Of a DNA stretch of 64,000 nt, positions 9,822-20,626 are shown piece by piece (position 1 is the stretch's first letter; the number at the start of each line of letters is the position of its first letter). A model generated the notes under the pieces. The model had not been told where the DNA came from, did no database searches, and saw nothing but the letters and a program-made list of their open reading frames with translations. Position numbers and translations under genes: made by a program. This DNA is from Bryoerythrophyllum caledonicum (Eukaryota; Streptophyta; Bryopsida; Pottiales; Pottiaceae), in NCBI GenBank assembly GCA_963971425.1, contig OZ020521.1:8759519-8823518 (forward strand). The letters run 5' to 3'.

Positions 9822-12608
9822 TGTGAGCCCCAAAACCGGCGCACGATGTCATTTGGGCATTAAGATTAACTAGTTAGCATTAGGAAGTGGTAGTTGGGGT
9901 GAGATGGTTAGACTAAACCACCTATTGTGGTTAAAGGGCTCGAAAAGGCCTTTTACTTGCCATTTCCGAATGTAGAAGGAGGTCATCATCCCCAATTGGA
10001 GATTTAATTTTGTTAAAAACCTAAAAATTAAAAGGGAAAAAAAAGAAAGGGGAGACACCTCAAACCACATGTGTTTTCAACACAATGGGAGGAAGCCTTG
10101 GAAAAAACAAACTAAAAAACCAAAGAGGTAAGTAGACAAATAAGTAATTAAATAAACAAACTAAAAACAAAAGTAAACAAAACTCGGAGTGCAACCATGA
10201 TGAGGCCACTCTGGTAGTTAATCTTTTAAAAACCATGCACGAAGTAGTGGCACATGGCCTTGGAAGAAATTAGAAAAGTTAGATGGTGACGAGGGGAGAA
10301 ATTAGCACCAATTATTGGCGATCATGGGCTACCCTTAATGGCATGCCGAAGCTGCCTTTTAAAAACTTTTTTATTTTTTTGTTTTCTTCCTTCCCCCGAG
10401 CTGGCGAGGGGGAATTTTGGGTTTTCCCGAGGAATATTCCCCGGAATCTGCTGAAGAAACGCTGGACTTCGAGCGTGAGTTACGTGCGCGGCTGCCGTTG
10501 GAGCTGGAGGGCACTGGGTTGACTGCGAACAGGGAGTTTTTTTCGCTCTCTCTCGTTTTTTTGGGTCGTGGGGGTCTCGCGTCAGGAGAGGGAAGAGCGG
10601 AGGGCAGAGCTTCTTCGTGTGAATCTGGAATGTGAGAGTGTCTGGGAGGGTCTGAGGTGTGTGCACGTTGGGTTGCTGGCTGAGGGTTGTGACGCTAGAT
10701 TGGCTCGGGGCAAAGAGGCTCTATGCACGGCAGTGGAAGCCGGAGTGAGTGGGCGCTACACGGTCGGGGAATGCGGCTATGGTGGCGTCCGTGATTTTAA
10801 TCACAAGGCTGGAATTGGAGAGTTCGGCGTGCATTGGCGGTGCGAGGAAGTACGCTATAGGTAGGGGCAGTGACGAGCTGTCAGGAAGAGCGCGGGGTGA
10901 AGAGGCGGCCAGGAGCAGAGCGCGAGATTGTGTGTTCGTGGGTCCTTCTTTTTCTCGTGCGGTTTTGACTGCAGTAGGCAGGAGATCTGTGGATGCGGAG
11001 GTGACGTCGCTGGAAGCACGGCGGAGTAAGTGGCTGGTGCCTGGCGAGGGAGGTGCAGTAGGTCTTGGTGAGAAGGGAGCTGCGGCGCCGAGCGGCAGAA
11101 GTCTGTTCGTGGGGTTTTGAGCGCGAGTGTGGAGAGGGGCGGAGTGTGAAAAACATTGCTGCACTCTATACTGTCGGGGTTCTTGGTGTGAAGTTCTCAG
11201 ATTCGCGTGGGTTGGTGAGATCGTAGTGAGTGGGAGGTGCTGCTGGAGTTGTGATCCGGTGATCGGGAAGGCCGTCCCCCTGTTGGTCGTGGATTCTGGT
11301 GGGAAGGCGCTGTTGAAGATCGCGATGGCCCTTTTGTTGTTGTTACAGTCTCGGTGGAGGTGGTACCAAGGGTCGTCGTCTTGTGGTGTTCGTCGGAGGC
11401 CCTGCTGGAGGTCGTTATTCGGTAGAGCCTCGGTGTGGAGGCTCTGTGAGGATTCGTGTAGGTTGTGTGATGATCACCTTGCCGAAGGCTGTCGGTGCGG
11501 AGACGAGCAGCACGCGGAGGCAGCGGAAGGCACTGGAAGCTGCAGTTGCAAGCGGAAGGCGGCAGCGGAGTGCGAGACAGAGTGCAGCTTCAACTAGTCG
11601 GCAGTGAGGCTCCAGCCGAGAGCAAGAAGGAGCTGCAGATCGACCGAGGAGCTCCTCAACCATCTGACAGGGAGTTCGATTCTCCCACCTTGTGCTGATT
11701 TTATGTAGATTGAACCTGTGTGTAGATCCTTGCTGCAATTGTTGTTAGGGTTTCCGGTGTTGGAACTCCATGCGGAAGCGCTGCCAAAGTTTGTGGAAAT
11801 TTAGGTTGTATGACTCAAGCATGAATTTGCCAATCACGTGATACTTGATTACATTAGCCCTGGTTCTTGGATGATTGAATGAATTGTATGTGAATGTGCA
11901 TGGGGAATTGGTAATTGAGTGTTTTGTGGGGTGAATCACTGCTGGTCGTCTTGTTGGTGTTAATACAATTGTCGAATTGGAATTCTCAATTGCTCATCAA
12001 GTTGGTTATGTGGAACTAGTAATGGTAGGCTAAAAAAAATCGGAATTTGGATAAAACCACTAAGAGTTATTGAGTTTTGAAGTTGGACAAGTTGTGTGCA
12101 AAGATTCGGTAATGTGAATTGAATTTATTGACTAAGGTTAGCGGCTGGGGTTAATTGAATGGAGTGAGCTCAACCAAGGGAAAAAGTTAAAAAAAAAAAA
12201 AAAAAAAAAAATTTAAAATTTTTTAAAAAAAAATTTTAAATTTAAAAAAAAAAAACATATAAATATATATATATATATAAATAAATAAAATAAAAAATAA
12301 ATTAAAAAAAATAAAAATTAAAAAATAAAAGAGAAGTAAAAGAAAAGTGACAGAAGAGAAATGAAGCAAAGTGAAAGAAGGTAAAGGAAGGATATGGGCC
12401 ACGAAGGTAATTAAGGTGCACCAAGCAAACTAATTGTCTAACCTAGTTGAGGCAAGTCGCACTAATTCACATGATAGTAAATGCTTACAAAACTAAGGTC
12501 ACGTTGTGTATGTGTATGCATGAGCCCTCTTGCAATGCTAAGCTTATGAAGTAGGACCTTGTGCTCACAATAAATTCCTCCACTAGGGGGGGTTTTATTT
12601 GGTTCACA
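9822..12608. mobile_element. Element D: TG...CA insertion in B, possible solo LTR
   Basis: It starts TGTGAGCCCC and ends GGTTCACA, and is bounded by CTTGC at 9817-9821 and 12609-12613. Removing it restores the RNase H codons of B (AASLAS then KETH). The 2787-bp insert has no recognisable retroelement protein and I see no direct terminal repeats. That suggests either one long solo LTR or a large non-coding LTR derivative. Inside are a GC-rich core (about 10380-11690) and an A/T low-complexity tract (about 12187-12330). Boundaries are strong; the class is inferred. Confidence 0.75.
12187..12340. repeat. A/T low-complexity tract in D
   Basis: Long A runs, AT dinucleotides and AAAT runs. No coding content. 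Confidence 0.9.
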
Positions 12609-13906
12609 CTTGCTAAAGAAGCAGCTATATATTCTGCTTCAGTGGTCAAACTGGCACTGCAGGCTTGTTTTCGAGAAAGCCACATGATAGGAGCGTTATT
12701 AAAGATAATAACAACCCCACTCTTCGACTTCCTATCATCCAGGTCTCCGGCATAATCCGCATCAGCGTAGGTGATAAGTTGGTTTCGAAGCTGAGAAGGC
12801 CGAGAGTAACGAAGCCCCAAATGAATGGTGCCACGAAGGTATCTCAAGATGCGATTCACAGAAGTGCAGTGGATCGTTCGGAAGTTCGAGGCAAACTGGG
12901 CCACCTTTGTGACCGCGAAAGTAATGTCAGGACGAGTGGTAGTGGCCAAATATAGGCAGCTACCAACAATCTCTTGATAAGGAAAGATCGGTTTGTCATC
13001 ACTGTCGTCTGAGCAAACAGCAGCAAGCTGTATGTTAGAATCAGCTGGAGTAGACACTGAATGCGCGTTGAGAAAACCAAACTTGAGGAGAGTAGCTATA
13101 GTGAATCGAGCCTGATCAAGAGAAATCTCGTAAGAGAAACGGTTTCGTAGGATACGGAACCCAATGTACACGTCCGCAGGACCGTCGGTGATGTCAAAAT
13201 ACTGTTTGAGATAGGCGATGAGTTCCATGAGTCGAGCATGGCTCCTACCGATGGCAAGTCCATCATCAACAAAGATAGTAGTGATGAGACGAGGGGAAGA
13301 GGTGGAAGCATAAACGCAGGGGTCCTCTGGCGTAGGCTGAAGGTCAAAATGACATAAGAAGCCATCAAATTTCTTGTTCCACGCACGGGAAGCTTGCTTC
13401 AATCCATACAAGCTCTTGCGAAGACAATACACCTGATCACGTGGAACTTCATAGCTAGGAATCTGACACATATAAATCTCTTCGGTGAGGTCACCATGAA
13501 GAAAGGCGGTCTTTATATCGAACTGGCGCATTTCGAAATCCTCAGCAGCAGCGAGGGAAAGGATTGAACGAATGCTATCGGCCTTTGCAACAGGGGCATA
13601 AGTATCACCATAATCCAGACCAGGCACTTGAGAAAACCCTCGAGCCACAAGTCGAGCCTTGAAACGCGAAATGGAACCATCAACTTTGTATTTCAGTTTA
13701 TATAACCACTTGCAAGTGATGGGCTGGCGTCCAGAGGGTAGAGGTTGAAGGTCCCAGGTATGGTTTCGAATGAGAGAGTTAAACTCCTCATCCATTGCAG
13801 GCTGCAGCAGCCCATTGCTTGGACTGAGGTGACGACAGAGCTGCTTTGAACGAGTTTGGTTCAAGTACAGCAAGTAAATCAGACACCAGATTCGCTGAAG
13901 ATGCAA
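12609..13906 (-). pseudogene. Element B reverse transcriptase and RNase H (5' of D)
   Basis: An open frame of over 400 residues has CKWLYKLKYKVDGS, KARLVARGFSQVPGLDY, QFDIKTAFLHGDL, YGLKQASRAW, FVDDGLA and YADADYAGD, in order. The ORF continues a little into D by chance. Its N-terminal end is out of frame with the gag-INT ORF. The true linkage (PPIASSANLVS) lies in a third frame around 13800-13930, so at least two small indels separate the two halves of the polyprotein. Confidence 0.9.
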
Positions 13907-16890
13907 TCGGTGGTAAAGTACGCACGTCGCATGAGCTCCGAGATTGATCGGGTCTTAGAGACATTATTGAAGCTGTCAAAAGATTCTTCCGAAGGAGTAT
14001 CCACGGAAATAGGACTCCCACTGGCAGATGAATAGCTAGTAGAAATAGAAGGGTCACTTCCACTGACCAATGTACCAGAGGTAGAGTGGATCTGAACTCC
14101 TCGGTGAACTGAAGAGCTTGGTGGTGAACGTCCACTTGGAAGATGCTGTGAACTCCCACTGTCATGATGAGATAGGCAATGCTCACTGCCACAAGGATGT
14201 TGACTCCCACTAGGAGTATGTAAGCTCCCACTTTGATTAGAATAAGATGAAACGGTGACAGGCTGCAAAGAGGCATCAAGCGGCTCGGAATTGGGCAGAA
14301 TACCAAGGTCAAGACAATTAAGACTCCCACTCGCAAGAGTATCTGGCGCTGAAGAATGAAAGGGATCGATAGCCTCAGTAGTTTGAACTGTATCACCAGG
14401 AGATAGGATGCCGATGTAAGCATCTTCCGATGCCGATGCAGATGACATCACCATAGATTGTGACGAATCCTCGTCAAAAACTACATCTCGTGAGATGATA
14501 ACTGCGTTTTTAGTAGGGTCCCACAGGCGATAACCTTTGGTGGTGTCAGAGTAACCAAGGAAGAGGCACTTACGAGTTTTATTGTCCAGTTTCCTCCGAA
14601 GTTGTTTCGGCACATGCACGTAGGCAATGCTACCAAACGTACGAAGATGATGAACAGAGGGTATTCGACCATAAATTTTTTCGAATGGAGTCACACTGTT
14701 GATGGTACGAGAAACTACTCTGTTTAATGTATACACCGCAGTAGCAACTGCTTCAGCCCAGAATCGACGATCCATTCGTCGCGCATACAACATACAGCGA
14801 GCAACCTCAACAATCGTCCAGTTGTCACGCTCTGCCACAGAGTTTTGTTCCGGAGTATACGGGCTGGTGAAATCATGTTGAATACCATGACGAGAACATA
14901 AGTCTCGAAACTTGTCGTTCTTGTACTCAGTACCGTTGTCACTGCGAAGCTTAGTAATGCGAATACCGGTTTGGCTTGAGAGTAGTCGATACAAAGTCCG
15001 AAAATGATCAAGAACTTCATTCTTCTGAGTCATGAAAAAGACAAACCTAAAATGGCTATGATCATCCTTGAAGACCACAAAAAATTTGTGTCCACCCTGG
15101 GAAGTAATCTCAAGTGGTCCTGAAACGTCGCTATGGAAGAAAGAACTAGGAGTATGAGAGGGTTTGATTTCATGATCAGCATCTGAATTCTTAGGAAATG
15201 GAAGTCGATGCTGCTTTCCGTGAAGACATCCAGGGCAAACTGTCGAGATACTCTGGGTAGAAACTTTCAAACCAGCGACCGAATGGTGACGCGCCATATA
15301 CTTCACAGTTGTCATACTCGCATGACAGAATCTTTCATGCCATCGATGAAGAGTACGTGTAGCATGAGAAATCGCTGAAGAGCTATCAGAGGATTCTGAA
15401 GAAACTAAGTGCGCTGATGAAGAAGCACAAGGAGGCATAAAATCCATCTTCAGAAGCCCATGGTTCATGTGTGCTGTAAAAATTAGGCTTCCATTTCCAT
15501 GGTTCGAGATCATCTTGCAATGATCACGAACGAAGACTACAGCTAAATCAGAAGCCATCAGCTGCGGAATGGATATCAAGTTCCGCTTGAGATCCGGAAC
15601 GTAGAGGACATTAGCCAGCAGCTCAGGTGTGATAATGCCATTCACAGCAAAGTGAACTAAGATGTCACCGATTCCACAAACTTGTAGCTGGTGATTGTCA
15701 GCTACGGAAATGTTCCAGGCGTTCTCAGCAATAGGCTCAAATTTAACAAACCAAGCACGTTTGTCACTCATATGCTCCGTAGCAGCACTATCTGCAAACC
15801 AGTTGCAATCGTCGATAGTAGAATCGCGAGATCTAGAGCGATCGGATAGGATACAGTAAGCGTTGCTACCAAGTTCAGAAGAACCAGAATCAGAAGAGTA
15901 AGAATGAGAAAGAGGTTCACTCTGTGATATATGAGCTTGACTTCGTGGTTTAAAAAATTTCTTCGTCTTCTTAACCAGATGTCGATGATAGGATCGATGA
16001 GTAACAACGGGAGGAGATACATCACTGCCAGTATCACTCACGGTTTCATACGGACAGTCGTTCCTCCAATGAGAAGGCTCACCACAGTTAAAACAAACTG
16101 ATTGAGACTTCAGTTTAAGCACATGAGCAGCATGCTTCTTCCTCGAAACATCACGTGAATCCTTGGAGTCGCGATGAATGACAGAACGGCTATCCTTAGA
16201 GTCTCGATGAGAAGGCTTAGAATCACGAGAGGAAGAGCGATAAGGAGCACGAGAGGATTGAGGAGAAGAGAAAAAAACTGAATCTAATTGTGAATCGGTT
16301 CGACCTTCTTTCTCACGCAGTGACACCTCTCGCTTGATAAGCCGGGACTGGAAAGAGCGCAAGGATTGCTCTGAAGGAGGGACACTATCCCACGCAAGAA
16401 GCAAAGGCTCATAACTCGGCGGTAGGCTACATTTTATCTTACTCAGGATTTGTTGCTTTGAGATATGCTCGCCAAGGTCATTTAACTGTCGAGCTAGATT
16501 CTGTATCTGGCTGATAAACGGGATGATTGACGCACGCTCTTCTAGCTGACACTTATAAAATTTCTCTTGTAGCAGAGTGACGCTCTCATCAGAGTGATCA
16601 AAATGATATGCCGCTAACTGTGACGACATCTCTGCCGAAGTGGAGCAGTGTAAAACCTCATGTTTGTAAAGTTTACTTACAGAATTGAGGATTGCAAGAG
16701 CGGCCGTTTTGTCCTTCTGCTCATAGGCCACGGTATCTTCAGCCAGATGCCTTGGCGCCATGCCAGTAACGACATCGAACACATTCTTCGACTTGAAGAG
16801 AAACTGCATGTGTAAGCGCCAGAGTTGATAGTTAGATCCATCGTACTTCTCCATAGAGAAAGCGTCCTTAGCCTCACCACCCTCAGCCAT
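13879..16890 (-). CDS. Element B gag-protease-integrase ORF
   Basis: A 1003-residue ORF starts at an ATG (16888-16890). Order: gag (YDGSNYQLWRLHMQFLF near the N-terminus), zinc knuckle CFNCGEPSHWRNDC near residue 270, aspartic protease motif FADSAATEHM near 365, pre-integrase zinc-binding segment (HERFCHAS, CPGCLHGKQH), then integrase with catalytic D in HSDVSG, D in RSDNGTEY and E in PEQNSVAERDN. The D,D-35-E triad is therefore intact. A serine-rich linker follows and the frame closes early (FSESGV) because of a frameshift, so RT is no longer fused. Confidence 0.9.
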   Translation of the reverse strand: MAEGGEAKDAFSMEKYDGSNYQLWRLHMQFLFKSKNVFDVVTGMAPRHLAEDTVAYEQKDKTAALAILNSVSKLYKHEVLHCSTSAEMSSQLAAYHFDHSDESVTLLQEKFYKCQLEERASIIPFISQIQNLARQLNDLGEHISKQQILSKIKCSLPPSYEPLLLAWDSVPPSEQSLRSFQSRLIKREVSLREKEGRTDSQLDSVFFSSPQSSRAPYRSSSRDSKPSHRDSKDSRSVIHRDSKDSRDVSRKKHAAHVLKLKSQSVCFNCGEPSHWRNDCPYETVSDTGSDVSPPVVTHRSYHRHLVKKTKKFFKPRSQAHISQSEPLSHSYSSDSGSSELGSNAYCILSDRSRSRDSTIDDCNWFADSAATEHMSDKRAWFVKFEPIAENAWNISVADNHQLQVCGIGDILVHFAVNGIITPELLANVLYVPDLKRNLISIPQLMASDLAVVFVRDHCKMISNHGNGSLIFTAHMNHGLLKMDFMPPCASSSAHLVSSESSDSSSAISHATRTLHRWHERFCHASMTTVKYMARHHSVAGLKVSTQSISTVCPGCLHGKQHRLPFPKNSDADHEIKPSHTPSSFFHSDVSGPLEITSQGGHKFFVVFKDDHSHFRFVFFMTQKNEVLDHFRTLYRLLSSQTGIRITKLRSDNGTEYKNDKFRDLCSRHGIQHDFTSPYTPEQNSVAERDNWTIVEVARCMLYARRMDRRFWAEAVATAVYTLNRVVSRTINSVTPFEKIYGRIPSVHHLRTFGSIAYVHVPKQLRRKLDNKTRKCLFLGYSDTTKGYRLWDPTKNAVIISRDVVFDEDSSQSMVMSSASASEDAYIGILSPGDTVQTTEAIDPFHSSAPDTLASGSLNCLDLGILPNSEPLDASLQPVTVSSYSNQSGSLHTPSGSQHPCGSEHCLSHHDSGSSQHLPSGRSPPSSSVHRGVQIHSTSGTLVSGSDPSISTSYSSASGSPISVDTPSEESFDSFNNVSKTRSISELMRRAYFTTDCIFSESGV

Positions 16891-17020
16891 GACTAAGCGA
16901 AATCAGAGTGTACCAAAGAAAAAACAAGAAAGACGCGATATCTCTCTCAGGCTTCAAACCCTAGCGAGAATCAAGAAAATTGCTCCCAACCGCAAAATAA
17001 CACCAAAACTCGGCGGGCTT

Positions 17021-17058
17021 TGGCGCAGCGGACTCAGCACGTAGTGGCGCCCATAACC
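17021..17058 (-). promoter_or_regulatory. Primer-binding site of element B (tRNA-iMet 5' half)
   Basis: GCCCATAACC (17049-17058) directly abuts the LTR. In sense orientation it is the anticodon-stem/loop sequence of initiator tRNA-Met, as in Drosophila copia. A second block, TGGCGCAGCGGA (17021-17032), equals the D-arm region of plant initiator tRNA-Met, so complementarity extends beyond the usual site. Confidence 0.75.
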
Positions 17059-17351
17059 TATTGAACGTGATCACTTTACTTCAATGAACACTCATGAACT
17101 ACCGCTTAACAGCAGCTATGGCAGATATCTGCTCCATGCGCTACATACAGAATTCAAACTAAACAACTACTGACTACGTCGTCACAACAGACTATATACA
17201 CACTGGGGTTTCATCCAATGGATGAATATCTGGCTATGTTACTGTTAACAGAGCTTTGCTCCACGTCAACAGAGCTTCACTAAACTTCCCTGGAATCTCA
17301 CTATACGTCAATGGAAGTTAACTAAGTAAAGTTGCAAGAAGAAGCTTAATA
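17059..17351 (-). repeat. 5' LTR of element B
   Basis: 293 bp, TATTGAAC...GCTTAATA, paired with 9167-9459. Confidence 0.9.
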
Positions 17352-17356
17352 AGTAT

Positions 17357-19877
17357 GCATCTGAATGCTGGCACTTTGGCAAGGGGACGAGACCAGTTGA
17401 CTCCCACTAGTTTGCACACATGGAGTAGAAGGATACACATTGAGAGTTTGAGCAGGGACCTGAGATCTCCCACTGGTAGTTGATGCTCGAGAAAGAGTAT
17501 TAGTCATAGTAGGATGTTGAGGAACAGAATCAATTGTATGAAACAACGGAGTAGCCACCGGGGAGACATCTTCAGGAAATAAATTTCCAAGGTATGGATC
17601 AGGCAAAAGATGCGATCGACAAGCAACAGGCTCCAACAAATCCTCATCAAAAACGACGTCGCGAGAAATGAGTAAGTGGTATTTCTCGAGGCTCCAAAGG
17701 CGGTATTCTTTCGAAGTGTCACAATAACCGAGAAAAATACACTCATGCGTTTTGCTGTCAAGCTTCCGGCGCAGTTGCGTAGGCACATGGGCATAGGCTG
17801 GACAGCCAAACGTACGAAGATGTGCTACAGAAGGAATCTGACCGTAGAATTTTTCATAAGGTGTCACACTCTGTATGGTTCGAGATACCACACGATTCAT
17901 GGTGAATACAGCATTTGCAATAGCCTCTGCCCAAAAACGCCGATCAACACTTCGTGAGTGCAACATACAGCGAGCTGCTTCGACGACAGTGCGATTGTCT
18001 CTCACTGCCACCGAATTTTGCTCAGGGGTATGGGGATGTGAAATCATGCCTGATCCCATGCTTGGCACAAAAATTCCTGAAGGCTTGATTCTTGAACTCT
18101 GTCCCATTGTCGCTTCGGATCTTCACAATGCGTTGATGTAGTTGCGATCGAATGAGACTGTAGAGCTCTTGGAAACGGGCCAGCACCTCATTCTTATGCA
18201 CTAAAAAGAAGACAAACCGAAAATGGCTGTGGTCATCTTTGAAAATCACAAAGAATCTGTGACCTCCATGAGAAGTCACATCAAAAGGCCCTACCACATC
18301 TGTGTGGAAAAATAAACCCGGTGATCTGGCTCTCTTCAAATCTCGATCAGCATCCGAATTCGTAGGAAACGATAAGCGATGTTGTTTCCCATGCAGGCAT
18401 CCTTTGCATAGCGGTAGTGAACAGTCACCAGTTATACTCAATCCCGAAACAGAGTGGTGCTTGGCCATAAACTTGACTACCTTAAGGTTTGCATGGCAGA
18501 AGCGCTCGTGCCAACGTCGAAGATCACGAGTGGCATGAGGAAGCTTCTGAAGGGGCTCAGCAGGATCAGAAGAGACCAGGTGAGCAGATGAAGAATTTTC
18601 ACATAACGTGAAATCCATTTTTAACAAACCCTGATCCATATGAGCTGTATAGATCAACCGTCCATTTCCATGATTTGCAATCATTTTGCAATTGTCATGT
18701 AGGAAGATGACAGCAAGGCCTGAAGCCATTAGCTGAGGAATGGATACAAGATTCCGCTGAAGGTTTGGAACGTACAGAACATTCGACAGCATCTCAATGG
18801 TTGTAGCACCATGAATTGTCGAAAATACCAAAACGTCGCCAATGCCACGAACATAGAGTTTAGTCATCCGCCACAGAAACACTCCAAGTCTGATCAGGAA
18901 TACTTTCAAAACGTGTAAAGCAGTGACGTGCATTCGTCATGTGCTCTGTGGCCGCACTGTCAGCAAACCAGTTGGTATCATCTGTTCCAGAATTTCCGGA
19001 ACCAGAGTGAACTAAGCTGGTGCAATAGGCATCACTTGCTAGTTCTGAAGATTGAGAAAAACCAGAGTCCTCAGAGTCAGAATTTAGGATAGTACTCTTC
19101 GAGACATGAGCCTGGCTGCGGTGGTTTTTCTTTTTTTTCTTTTTCTTCAGCAACAGGCCTCTGGGATTACGTTTAGAAAACGGAGGTGGTGAGACGTCAC
19201 TACCATCGCTCATAGATTCATAAGGGCACTCGTTCTTCCAATGTGAAGGCTCTCCACAATTGTGACAAGTAGTTTTAGCTTTCAGTTTTAGAAGCTGCTT
19301 GCGTGACCTCTTCATGCTAGCAGGATTGGAACTACGAGCACTAGAACGAGAAGAACGATCAGATCATTGATTAGAGGAGCGAGGAGGTTGACCAGATGTA
19401 AAAAACGCCTGATCAAGTTGCACATCAGTCTTCCCTTGACGCTCTCAAAGAGAGGCTTCCCGTTTGATCAGTCTCGTTTTGAACGAGCGTAAGTTCTGAT
19501 TCTCCGCAGGGACACTGTCCCAGGCTAACAACAACGACTCATAGCTGGGAGGCAGGCTATACTTAATTTTACTAAGCACCTGAGCCTCAGAAATATGCTC
19601 GCCTAGGTCGGTAAGTTGACGTGCCAGATGCTGGACTTTAGTCATGAAAGGAATCACCGACTCACGCTCCTGAAGCTTGCAACGATAGAAATTCTCTTGG
19701 AGAATATTTACACTCTCTTCAGAGTGATCAACATGATACGAAGCAATTTGAGACCACATCTCAGCAGATGTTGAGCAATGAAGGACATCAGCCTTGTGAT
19801 TTTGACTTACAGAGTTTAAAATGGCGACTGCAGCAGTTTTATCTTTCTTCTCCCAAGCTGCCGAGTCACGCGCCAAC
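17357..19877 (-). pseudogene. Element A gag 3' part, protease and integrase
   Basis: Read from 19877 downwards: gag (TAAVAILNSVSQNHKADVL...), then two in-frame TGA codons between 19350 and 19450 where B has arginine at the first site. Next come zinc knuckle CHNCGEPSHWKNEC and protease FADSAATEHM. A frameshift near 18870-18930 leads to pre-integrase CKGCLHGKQH and integrase HTDVVGP and RSDNGTEF. Another frameshift near 18030-18100 leads to EQNSVAVRDN. The catalytic glutamate of integrase (VAER in B) is valine here. Clearly inactive. Confidence 0.9.
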
Positions 19878-20074
19878 TGTTGAAAAGACAATCATAACTT
19901 GTGTGTACAAGCTGAGAGCTGCGCGAGTGCGCACTACATTATGAAGGGCGAATGCCAGAATATATACATGAGTGCTATCAGTACAGATAGACCTAACTAA
20001 TGAAAAAGGTAAAGAAATGAATGATAGTGGGATGAATGATGAGACGTCCTTCAGGAGCGTTGTATTCGTCAACA
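19878..20074 (-). repeat. 3' LTR of element C
   Basis: 197 bp, TGTTGA...TCAACA, pairs with 25207-25403. Confidence 0.95.
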
Positions 20075-20626
20075 CCCTCCCTTGCTCCGAAGACGGCACT
20101 CTGCAGACAGGGAAGATGCGATGTCAAGATTTCGAGGGTTTCCCCCTGCCGTGGCCTACCAGTGGAGAGACCAGGTGGATCGAATGTCAGTGGTAAGGGT
20201 CTTGGTTTCCTATATTTGTGTGTCGTTACAGGAATTCACAGGTGCTTGTGGTTGCAGGTGGAGATCCTGCTGCTCTGCAGTTGGTTGTTGTGTATTGTTG
20301 TTCGTCGTTTCTGTGACGCAGTGACGGATGTCTTGTTATTCTTGGCGACGGCCACAAGTAGAGAGGAAACTGAGTTACACCAAGAAGCGGATAGTATTGT
20401 AACTAGGGCTTCATCAAGTGGTGAGTCGGGAGGAAAACGGGAGTTGGTGGAGGCTTTGTGGCAGCAATACTTCAATAATCCGGAGGAGTGGTGGGACAAC
20501 ATGTTGAAGAAGTGTAACCCCAAGCAGCCTGACTTCAAGAATATGAGGACTCGAGCAGCGCTTTGGATGGACGGATATTATACGCCTGATTGGGTAAAAA
20601 TGAGGTTTAGTCAGTTGCAGCAATGA
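20075..20626 (+). pseudogene. Captured host fragment: OSB (organellar ssDNA-binding) C-terminus
   Basis: On the plus strand, antisense to pol, an open frame ends at TGA 20624-20626. Its last 60 or so residues match the plant-specific PDF motif of OSB proteins: ALWQQYFNNPEEWWDN, NPKQPDFKN, ALWMDGYYTPDWVK. OSB proteins bind single-stranded DNA in mitochondria or plastids and usually end shortly after this motif, so the natural stop seems to be retained. The upstream part (20075-20400) shows no OSB similarity I can recognise and may contain captured intron sequence. The pol stop codon (20607-20609) lies inside the captured piece, so the last few pol residues are encoded antisense to OSB. It has no promoter of its own that I can see. 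Confidence 0.7.

Larger units (their letters stand above)
9167..17351 (-). mobile_element. Ty1/copia retrotransposon B, inserted in A
   Basis: The 293-bp LTRs are 9167-9459 and 17059-17351, with six differences by eye. The target duplication AGTAT is at 9162-9166 and 17352-17356. LTR ends are TATTGA...TCAATA, again TA...TA. The primer site is at 17049-17058 and the polypurine tract GAGTGGAAG abuts the left LTR. Proteins are close relatives of those of A. Element D interrupts RNase H. Two frameshifts near 13800-13930 and one nonsense codon show it is defective. Confidence 0.95.

Noticed and set aside
11668..11690. tRNA T-arm-like GGGAGTTCGATTCTCCC
   Set aside because: No acceptor, D or anticodon arm at the right spacing; probably chance or an element-internal motif.
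10283..11740. Several overlapping ORFs in both strands
   Set aside because: A GC-rich, stop-poor stretch within element D; no family features and none clearly preferred.
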